A stretch of DNA of 14,067 nt, from NCBI GenBank assembly GCA_045117315.1, contig JBGUNJ010000200.1, forward strand, positions 1 through 14,067, in the 5' to 3' direction. The number at the start of each line of letters is the position of its first letter. Position 1 is the stretch's first letter. Positions 4,842 to 14,067 of the stretch are shown in pieces. The notes below the pieces were generated by a model that saw only the letters and a program-made list of their open reading frames with translations, had not been told where the DNA came from and ran no database searches. Position numbers and translations under genes: made by a program. The stretch comes from CAG-791 sp045117315. Lineage in GTDB: Bacteria; Bacillota; Clostridia; Lachnospirales; Lachnospiraceae.

Positions 4842-5213
4842 ATGGCTAAACTTACAACTGCTGAATTTATCGAAGCGATCAAAGAGCTGTCCGTTCTCGA
4901 GCTGAACGAGCTCGTAAAGGCCTGCGAAGAGGCATTTGGTGTCTCCGCAGCAGCCGGTGCTGTTATGGTTGCAGGTCCTGCAGCTGCAGCTGAGGAAGAG
5001 AAGACTGAGTTCGACGTCGAGCTGACTGACTTCGGCGCACAGAAGATCAAGGTTATCAAGGTTGTCCGTGAGATCACCGGCCTTGGACTGAAGGAAGCAA
5101 AGGCTCTCGTTGAGGGTGCTCCCAAGAACATCAAAGAAGGCGTCTCCAAGGAAGAGGCTGAGGCAATCAAGGCTAAGGTCGAGGAGCAGGGTGCAAAGGT
5201 TACTCTCAAGTAA
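4842..5213 (+). CDS. rplL: 50S ribosomal protein L7/L12
   Basis: The product is 123 residues, the normal length. L7/L12 dimers form the flexible stalk that recruits translational GTPases. The N-terminal dimerisation and L10-binding helices lie at about 1-35 (TTAEFIEAIKELSVLELNEL), the flexible Ala-rich hinge at about 36-52 (AAAGAVMVAGPAAAAEE), and the C-terminal domain at about 54-123, which has KTEFDVELTDFGAQKIKVIK and GLGLKEAKALVEGAP. AAGGAGG (4828-4834) is 7 bases from the ATG. A terminator lies 36 bases after the stop. Confidence 0.98.
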   Translation: MAKLTTAEFIEAIKELSVLELNELVKACEEAFGVSAAAGAVMVAGPAAAAEEEKTEFDVELTDFGAQKIKVIKVVREITGLGLKEAKALVEGAPKNIKEGVSKEEAEAIKAKVEEQGAKVTLK

Positions 5214-5248
5214 TTTCAGCCTGAACTAACATTTTATACTGAACAACC

Positions 5249-5283
5249 GCGGTCGGCCTGCTGATGGCCGGCCGCATTTCTTT
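5249..5283 (+). terminator. Intrinsic terminator after rplL
   Basis: GCGGTCGGCC (5249-5258) pairs with GGCCGGCCGC (5266-5275), ten pairs with one G-U, around a 7-base loop. ATTTCTTT follows. This should end most rplJL transcripts. rpoB has its own promoter at 5434-5462, though some readthrough is expected in this cluster. Confidence 0.75.
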
Positions 5284-5285
5284 AT

Positions 5286-5319
5286 GACACGGCCCGTCAA
5301 ATGTATTTTCCACCTTGCG
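5286..5319 (+). repeat. Intergenic repeat motif, copy 2
   Basis: This is the partner of 673-707, with about 28 of 34 positions shared. In this copy the 5' part CGGCCCGT (5290-5297) also pairs with ACGGGCCG (5326-5333), giving an 8-bp stem around the conserved middle. A second, bulged hairpin (5341-5366, GGCGGC/GCCGCC core) follows. Both lie in the gap between the rplL terminator and the rpoB promoter. Confidence 0.6.
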
Positions 5320-5433
5320 GCGGACACGGGCCGGCCGGGGGCGGAGGGCGGCATGGCCGCCTCTGCACTATTGCTCCGCGGGCTGATCCAAATAATCTGA
5401 AATGAATATTTTGTAAATATTAATAAATTTTTG

Positions 5434-5462
5434 TTGACGTGAAGCGAATGCAGTAGTAGAAT
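5434..5462 (+). promoter_or_regulatory. Promoter of rpoB-rpoC
   Basis: -35 TTGACG (5434-5439), a 17-base spacer, and -10 TAGAAT (5457-5462). Directly upstream, 5401-5433 is almost pure A/T with phased runs, a good UP-element candidate for a highly used promoter. The predicted start is near 5469-5472. Confidence 0.8.
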
Positions 5463-5468
5463 GTTATT

Positions 5469-5678
5469 CGCATCTTTTTTGCGTGCATTTCTAAAGCCTT
5501 TCAATAAAGATGAATCGGACCGCCTGCCGGACCTGGGTCTGGGCAGATTCCGTGCTGTGCACAAAGAGGCGCAAGGCAGTCCGGAAGAACCGCCCGGCAA
5601 CGCGGAATCCCGCGGCGGCGTACAGGATTCCGGCTTGGATCCTGAATTGAAAACTCACAGATTAACGGGGTGAATTAG
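5469..5678 (+). other. rpoB leader of about 210 bases
   Basis: A small hairpin sits at the predicted transcript start (CGCA 5469-5472 with TGCG 5480-5483, T-rich loop). Further on, CTGCC and GGCAG elements around 5527-5550 can pair. An 8-bp perfect stem joins CGGAATCC (5603-5610) to GGATTCCG (5625-5632). The ribosome binding site is GGGGTGA (5667-5673), weaker than those of the ribosomal genes. An ORF beginning at 5461 starts before the predicted transcript start, so it was not accepted. The leader matches no class I know. With the terminator, repeats and promoter to its left it fills the 465-base gap 5214-5678. Confidence 0.5.
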
Positions 5679-8600
5679 ATGGAAAAATACAGGATACATC
5701 CTACAGGCAGTGGCAAGAACATTCGAATGAGTTATCAGCGTCAGAAGGAAGTTCTGCCTATGCCCAATCTGATCGAAGTTCAGAAGAACTCCTATCAGTG
5801 GTTTCGTGAAAAAGGCCTTCAGGAAGTATTGGATGACATTTCTCCGATCGAGGACTACAGCGGACATCTAAGCCTTACTTTTACCAAGCTCAGGTTTGAG
5901 GAGGAAGATGCCAAGTATTCGATTGAAAAGTGCAAAGAGGGAGACCGCACTTATGCTGCCCCTCTGAAAGTGTCTGTTCGTCTGTATGACAAGGAGAAAG
6001 ACCGCGAGATCAAGGAGCAGGAGATCTTTATGGGAGATCTTCCTCTTATGACCAAGAACGGCACCTTTGTGATCAACGGCGCGGAGCGTGTCATCGTCAG
6101 TCAGCTGGTCCGTTCCCCCGGTATCTATTATGGGATCGACAAGGATAAATTCGGCAAAAGACTGTTCTCCTGTACAGTAATCCCCAACAGGGGCGCCTGG
6201 CTCGAGTATGAGACCGACGCCAATGATGTCTTTTATGTGCGTGTTGACAGGACCAGAAAAGTCCCTGTCACTGTTCTTGTGCGCGCACTGGGCATCGGAA
6301 CGGACGAGGAGATCGTCGATCTTTTCGGCGATGAGCCCAAGCTGAGGGCAAGTTTCGGCAAGGATCCCTCGCATGACTTCGAGACCGGTCTCCTTGAACT
6401 CTACAAGAAGATCCGTCCCGGCGAGCCCCTCTCTGTTGAGAGTGCTGACAGCCTGATCAACTCCATGTTTTTTGATTCCAGGAGATATGATCTGGCCAAG
6501 GTGGGCAGATATAAATTCAATAAGAAGCTTGCTATGAGAAGCAGGATCACCGGACATATCCTGGCAGAGGACGTAATCGATGAGGCCAACGGAGATATTC
6601 TGGGCAGCGCCGGAGAGGAAGTCACCCGCGAAATGGCGGATCTGATCCAGGATTCGGCTGTGCCTTATGTCATGATCCGCACAGATGAGCGCGACGTCAA
6701 GGTGCTCTCCAACCTCATGGTGGACCTCACCCATTACGTGGACTGTGACCCCGCTGATTTCGGCATCACGGAGAAGGTCTATTATCCCGCGCTCCATGAG
6801 ATCCTCCTTGCCTTCCAGCAGAGCGAGAGCAATGATCCAGAGACACTGGGAGACATGCTGCGCAAGAGCGTGCACGAGCTGGTTCCCAAGCATGTCACAA
6901 AGGAAGATATCATTGCTTCCATCAATTACAATATGCATATTGAGTACGGCATCGGAACCGACGACGACATTGACCATCTGGGCAACCGCCGCATCCGCAG
7001 CGTGGGCGAACTTCTTCAGAATCAGTACCGCATCGGTCTGTCCAGACTGGAGCGCGTGGTCCGCGAGCGCATGACCACCCATGATTCCGCTGAGGAGATT
7101 TCTCCCCAGTCGCTGATCAATATCAAGCCGGTCCAGGCTGCTGTCAAGGAGTTCTTCGGATCCTCCCAGCTGTCTCAGTTTATGGACCAGAACAACCCCC
7201 TGGGCGAGCTGACGCACAAGCGCCGTCTTTCCGCTCTGGGTCCCGGCGGTCTGTCCAGAGACAGAGCCGGATTCGAGGTCCGCGACGTTCACTACACACA
7301 CTACGGAAGAATGTGCCCGATTGAGACTCCTGAAGGTCCCAATATCGGTCTGATCAACTCCCTGGCAAGCTATGCCCGGATCAACCAGTATGGTTTTATC
7401 GAGGCGCCTTACAGAAAAGTGGACCAGAATGACCCCAAAGGCCCCAGAGTCACGGACGAAGTAGTCTATATGACAGCGGACGAGGAAGATAACTACCATG
7501 TCGCGCAGGCGAGCACGGAGATCGACAAGGACGGATATTTTGTCCACAACAACGTTTCCGGCCGCTACAGGACAGAGACTTCTTCCTATAATAAGCGCGT
7601 TTTTGAATACATGGACGTATCGCCCCGCATGGTTTTCTCGGTGGCGACATCCCTGGTTCCTTTCCTTCAGAACGACGACGCAAACCGTGCCCTGATGGGA
7701 TCCAACATGCAGCGTCAGGCAGTTCCGCTTCTGATCACGGACGCTCCCGCGGTCGGAACCGGCATGGAAGTGAAGGCCGCCATCGACTCAGGTGTCTGTG
7801 TCATCGCTGAAAACGACGGCCTTGTTCTCTTTGTAGACGCAAGGGCGATCGTTGTCCGCGAGGAGGACGGCAATGTCCGCACATATAAGCTGACCAAGTT
7901 TGAGCGCAGCAACCAGAGCAACTGCTACAACCAGAAGCCCATTGTCAACACTGGCGAGCACATTACAGCCGGACAGGTCATCGCGGACGGTCCCTCCACC
8001 AGCAACGGAGAACTGGCTCTCGGAAAGAATCCTCTGATCGGATTCATGACCTGGGAAGGCTATAACTACGAGGATGCTGTCCTGCTGAGCGAGCGTCTTG
8101 TGAGGGACGATGTGTATACATCGGTCCACATCGAGGAATATGAATGCGAAGCCCGCGACACCAAACTCGGACCCGAAGAGATCACCAAGGACGTCCCCGG
8201 TGTCGGCGATGACGCCCTCAAGGATCTCGATGAAAAAGGTATTATCCGCGTAGGCGCGGAAGTCCGTGCCGGCGATATTCTGGTCGGAAAAGTCACGCCC
8301 AAGGGCGAGACCGAACTGACTGCCGAAGAGCGCCTTCTCCGCGCGATCTTCGGTGAAAAAGCGCGTGAGGTCAGGGATACTTCCCTGAAGGTCCCCCACG
8401 GCGAATACGGTATTATCGTAGACACCAAGGTATTTACAAGACAGAACGGCGATGAGCTCTCGCCCGGAGTGAACGAGTCCGTGCGCATCTATATCGCGCA
8501 GAAGAGAAAAATCTCTGTCGGCGACAAGATGGCAGGACGTCACGGAAACAAGGGTGTCGTCTCCAGAGTGCTGCCCATCGAAGATATGCCCTATCTTCCC

Positions 8601-9572
8601 AACGGCCGGCCCCTGGATATCGTCCTGAATCCCCTGGGCGTGCCTTCCCGTATGAACATTGGTCAGATCCTGGAGATTCACCTCTCCCTGGCGGCAGAGG
8701 CACTCGGATACAATGTCGCGACTCCCAACTTCGACGGAGCCAGCCAGACAGACATCCAGGATGCCCTGATCATGGCCAATGATTATGTCAACACAGAGTG
8801 GGAGGAGTTCTCGGAGAAATATTCCGATATCCTCGAGCCCGAGATCATGGACTATCTGTACCGCAACCGCGATCACAGAGCGCTCTGGAAAGGTGTCCCG
8901 ATCACTCCGGACGGAAAAGTCTGGCTCCGTGACGGCCGCACCGGTGAAACTTTTGACAGCCCGGTCACAATCGGACACATGCATTATCTGAAACTCCACC
9001 ACCTGGTGGACGACAAGATCCATGCCCGTTCCACCGGCCCTTATTCTCTGGTCACGCAGCAGCCTCTGGGCGGCAAAGCCCAGTTCGGCGGACAGCGTTT
9101 CGGAGAAATGGAAGTCTGGGCGCTGGAAGCTTACGGCGCCGCCTATACACTGCAGGAGATCCTGACCGTCAAGTCCGACGATGTCGTCGGCCGTGTCAAG
9201 ACTTACGAGGCCATCATCAAAGGCGAGAATATTCCCGACTCCGGCATTCCGGAATCCTTCAAGGTACTCCTCAAGGAGCTCCAGGCACTCGGACTCGACG
9301 TCCGCGTCCTGCAGGAGGACGGCACAGAGGTGGAGATCACGGAAGACATCGACTACGGTGAGTCCTCCATGTACCGCTACGAAATGGCCAACAATTTCAA
9401 GAATTACGGCGGAGCGGATGAAGGAAGTCTCGGACGCGCGGGATTCAGCAGCAAGGAATTCAATTCCAAAGGCAAACTTGAAGATGTGAAGGAAACCGTG
9501 CCGGTTGCTGACGCTGAGCCGGATGACAGTGATTATGGCAATTCGGACAGCTACGATGAGGACAGCTACTGA
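5679..9572 (+). CDS. rpoB: DNA-directed RNA polymerase subunit beta
   Basis: The product is 1297 residues, slightly longer than the roughly 1180-1250 common in Firmicutes. It forms half of the RNA polymerase catalytic cleft. Landmarks in order are the lobe and protrusion region with GTFVINGAERVIVSQLVRSPG, split at about 128-148, and the rifampicin region at 494-520 (SSQLSQFMDQNNPL, then THKRRLSALGPGG). There the residues equivalent to E. coli D516, H526 and S531 are the sensitive forms (D503, H513, S518). Further on come YEDAVLLSERLVRDD near 798-812, GDKMAGRHGNKG at 948-959, and QRFGEMEVWALEAYGA near 1137-1152. The C-terminus ends in a serine/acid-rich tail (about the last 35 residues, such as DDSDYGNSDSYDEDSY). 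The start is supported by GGGGTGA, 5 bases before the ATG at 5679, and by alignment of the conserved MSYQRQKEVLPMPNLIEVQ region. Confidence 0.98.
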   Translation: MEKYRIHPTGSGKNIRMSYQRQKEVLPMPNLIEVQKNSYQWFREKGLQEVLDDISPIEDYSGHLSLTFTKLRFEEEDAKYSIEKCKEGDRTYAAPLKVSVRLYDKEKDREIKEQEIFMGDLPLMTKNGTFVINGAERVIVSQLVRSPGIYYGIDKDKFGKRLFSCTVIPNRGAWLEYETDANDVFYVRVDRTRKVPVTVLVRALGIGTDEEIVDLFGDEPKLRASFGKDPSHDFETGLLELYKKIRPGEPLSVESADSLINSMFFDSRRYDLAKVGRYKFNKKLAMRSRITGHILAEDVIDEANGDILGSAGEEVTREMADLIQDSAVPYVMIRTDERDVKVLSNLMVDLTHYVDCDPADFGITEKVYYPALHEILLAFQQSESNDPETLGDMLRKSVHELVPKHVTKEDIIASINYNMHIEYGIGTDDDIDHLGNRRIRSVGELLQNQYRIGLSRLERVVRERMTTHDSAEEISPQSLINIKPVQAAVKEFFGSSQLSQFMDQNNPLGELTHKRRLSALGPGGLSRDRAGFEVRDVHYTHYGRMCPIETPEGPNIGLINSLASYARINQYGFIEAPYRKVDQNDPKGPRVTDEVVYMTADEEDNYHVAQASTEIDKDGYFVHNNVSGRYRTETSSYNKRVFEYMDVSPRMVFSVATSLVPFLQNDDANRALMGSNMQRQAVPLLITDAPAVGTGMEVKAAIDSGVCVIAENDGLVLFVDARAIVVREEDGNVRTYKLTKFERSNQSNCYNQKPIVNTGEHITAGQVIADGPSTSNGELALGKNPLIGFMTWEGYNYEDAVLLSERLVRDDVYTSVHIEEYECEARDTKLGPEEITKDVPGVGDDALKDLDEKGIIRVGAEVRAGDILVGKVTPKGETELTAEERLLRAIFGEKAREVRDTSLKVPHGEYGIIVDTKVFTRQNGDELSPGVNESVRIYIAQKRKISVGDKMAGRHGNKGVVSRVLPIEDMPYLPNGRPLDIVLNPLGVPSRMNIGQILEIHLSLAAEALGYNVATPNFDGASQTDIQDALIMANDYVNTEWEEFSEKYSDILEPEIMDYLYRNRDHRALWKGVPITPDGKVWLRDGRTGETFDSPVTIGHMHYLKLHHLVDDKIHARSTGPYSLVTQQPLGGKAQFGGQRFGEMEVWALEAYGAAYTLQEILTVKSDDVVGRVKTYEAIIKGENIPDSGIPESFKVLLKELQALGLDVRVLQEDGTEVEITEDIDYGESSMYRYEMANNFKNYGGADEGSLGRAGFSSKEFNSKGKLEDVKETVPVADAEPDDSDYGNSDSYDEDSY

Positions 9573-9806
9573 TAATCTTCATATTCAGAACCCGCCCGCG
9601 GGTTTTGCGCCCATGGAAAGCGTGGGCATGTGCCCGGGCGCGCGATGAAGAATAAATGGTCAAGCCTTATTTATATTCTCAGTCGCGGGACAGGATCCCG
9701 CGGCTGAGTGTAAACACTCCTGCAAACCGGAGGTTTGCGGACGCACTGCTCCGGAAGACGGGTACCTGAGTCTCCCGGTGCTGAGTGCTATTACATGGAG
9801 GAAAAA
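9573..9806 (+). other. Hairpin-rich spacer between rpoB and rpoC
   Basis: Four structures can be drawn. (1) AACCCG 9589-9594 with CGGGTT 9599-9604, followed by TT: a weak terminator shape. (2) GCGCCC 9607-9612 with GGGCGC 9636-9641, enclosing GGGC/GCCC at 9624-9635. (3) A 13-bp stem CTCAGTCGCGGGA 9678-9690 with 9696-9708 and a 5-base loop. (4) GCAAACC 9722-9728 with GGTTTGC 9732-9738. A further stem GAGTG 9706-9710 with CACTC 9715-9719 shares bases with (3), so they exclude each other. No good promoter was found, so rpoC is probably co-transcribed with rpoB. Confidence 0.6.
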
Positions 9807-13655
<3,849 letters not shown>

Positions 13656-13694
13656 TCTATTCCCGACAGCTGTCTGACATCTTAATCGTTATCT

Positions 13695-13836
13695 GTTCAG
13701 ACCCTGATGAAAGCAAGGTGCCTTTTGTGCATCACTGTTTCGGCGGGACGTTCCCGCTCCGTGAAAAACGCAGCAGGAGCGTCCCGCTTAGACAGCAATG
13801 CACAAAAGGCGTTCCCGAAATCAGGCGGGCCTGAAC
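13695..13836. repeat. 142-bp palindromic intergenic element, full copy
   Basis: The two halves are imperfect reverse complements. GTTCAG (13695-13700) answers CTGAAC (13831-13836). CCTTTTGTGCAT (13721-13732) answers ATGCACAAAAGG (13798-13809). The GCGGGACG(T)TCC block (about 13743-13754) answers GGAGCGTCCCGC (13776-13787). A loop centre of about 20 bases contains GTGAAAAACGCAGCA. It encodes nothing convincing and has no T tract after it. One arm plus the centre recurs at 726-806. The size and symmetry resemble a MITE or a REP/BIME-like element. No target-site duplication was identified. Confidence 0.75.
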
Positions 13837-13880
13837 AATAACGCGTAAAAAAATCAGTGCTGAGCTGCAAAAAAAATCTG

Positions 13881-13909
13881 TTGACAAGCATATTTGTTGT
13901 GCTTATAAT
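13881..13909 (+). promoter_or_regulatory. Perfect consensus promoter of the rpsL operon
   Basis: -35 TTGACA (13881-13886), exactly 17 bases, and -10 TATAAT (13904-13909), with an A8 run (13869-13876) just upstream. The predicted start is near 13915-13917. It is one of the strongest promoter shapes possible for sigma-A and fits an operon starting with S12. Confidence 0.92.
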
Positions 13910-13911
13910 TC

Positions 13912-13938
13912 AAGGGTGTGACTTCGGTCACACCTTTT
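13912..13938 (+). other. UUCG-capped hairpin at the rpsL transcript start
   Basis: GGTGTGAC (13915-13922) pairs with GTCACACC (13927-13934) around a TTCG tetraloop closed by C-G, the most stable kind, and can extend outward through G-U and two A-U pairs. TTTTCC follows. As it begins at the predicted start of transcription, it is more likely a 5'-end mRNA stabiliser or early pause/attenuation signal than a terminator. The rest of the leader (13939-14035) has a weak CGGAT/ATCCG pairing, a GCTGTA/TACAGC hairpin near 13990-14008 and AAGGAGGTGA (14020-14029). Confidence 0.75.
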
Positions 13939-14035
13939 CCATGCGCGGATTTTTTGAATAGAAGATCCGAAGAGCGGGAGAAGAACCTGCTGTATTACCC
14001 TGTACAGCGCAAAATCTATAAGGAGGTGAAACAGA

Positions 14036-14067
14036 ATGCCAACATTTAACCAGCTAGTCAGGAAGGG
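14036..14067 (+). CDS. rpsL: 30S ribosomal protein S12, N-terminal fragment
   Basis: Ten complete codons read MPTFNQLVRK, with the next two bases GG fitting Gly, which matches the S12 start MPTINQLVRKG. S12 sits at the decoding centre of the small subunit and is the site of streptomycin-resistance mutations, which lie beyond this window. AAGGAGGTGA (14020-14029) is a near-perfect ribosome binding site. Following rpoC by a str operon start (rpsL, then usually rpsG, fusA, tuf) is the conserved bacterial order. The gene is cut by the window end. Confidence 0.93.
   Translation, partial: MPTFNQLVRK

Noticed and set aside
5461..5673. 70-codon open frame in the rpoB leader
   Set aside because: The ATG overlaps the -10 box and precedes the predicted transcript start, so it cannot be translated from this promoter.
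7158..7238. Possible rifampicin-resistance changes in RpoB
   Set aside because: The residues at the positions equivalent to E. coli 513, 516, 526, 529 and 531 are all the sensitive forms (Q, D, H, R, S).
5868..7547. Long open frame on the minus strand (559 codons) opposite rpoB
   Set aside because: It lies entirely antisense to a clearly conserved RpoB. Its translation is low-complexity with no recognisable domain, and the length is explained by the codon bias of rpoB. The same applies to 7788-9023, 10188-11201 and 11301-12365 on the minus strand.
9649..9677. Possible promoter before rpoC (TATATT at 9672-9677)
   Set aside because: No -35 resembling TTGACA lies 16-18 bases upstream, so readthrough from rpoB is the simpler explanation.
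9735..9806. Extended rpoC start from a TTG
   Set aside because: The TTG falls inside the hairpin 9722-9738 and the extra 24 residues lack similarity. The ATG at 9807 has GGAGG at the right distance and gives the expected N-terminus.

Overview
This window is the core translation/transcription cluster of a Firmicute, most likely a clostridium of the Lachnospiraceae. The evidence is the gene order (rpmG, secE, nusG, rplK, rplA, rplJ, rplL, rpoB, rpoC, rpsL), strong AAGGAGG ribosome binding sites, consensus sigma-A type promoters, and family-typical protein features such as the CDGRHADQQVRG stretch of L1 and the RpoC N-terminus. The family assignment comes from memory of related proteins, not from a search. 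Base composition is moderately GC-rich, with the regulatory gaps locally AT-rich.

Layout. Positions 1-240 hold a possible leftward gene start at the very edge with its own promoter, then two hairpins, one of them a good leftward terminator. Positions 241-621 (minus) encode a small membrane-anchored protein with an Ig-like domain. Positions 622-1026 are non-coding and hold repeat elements and the promoter of the first rightward operon. Then follow rpmG-secE-nusG-rplK-rplA (1027-3651). A gap holds a hairpin, a promoter and an L10-type leader RNA with a terminator. rplJ-rplL lie at 4184-5213. A 465-base gap holds a terminator, repeats, a promoter and a rpoB leader. rpoB (5679-9572) and rpoC (9807-13655) are separated by a hairpin-rich spacer. 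A 380-base gap holds a large palindrome and a perfect consensus promoter with a hairpin at the transcript start. rpsL begins at 14036 and runs off the right edge.

How it works together. SecE belongs to protein export. L33, L11, L1, L10, L7/L12 and S12 are ribosomal. NusG, RpoB and RpoC form or bind the transcribing RNA polymerase. Two feedback devices are visible. One is a stem-loop before rplK that resembles the L1 binding site of 23S rRNA. The other is the L10-L12 leader with an attenuator before rplJL. Promoters are visible for four transcription units: rpmG to rplA, rplJL, rpoBC and rpsL onward.

Unusual points are a roughly 97-residue N-terminal extension on NusG, long acidic tails on RpoB and especially RpoC, a 142-bp palindromic intergenic element at 13695-13836 with a half-copy at 726-806, and structured leaders before rpoB, rpoC and rpsL. 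I see no CRISPR, transposase, tRNA, rRNA or accessory defence system. The coding content is ordinary housekeeping, and the novelty lies in the non-coding DNA and the protein extensions.
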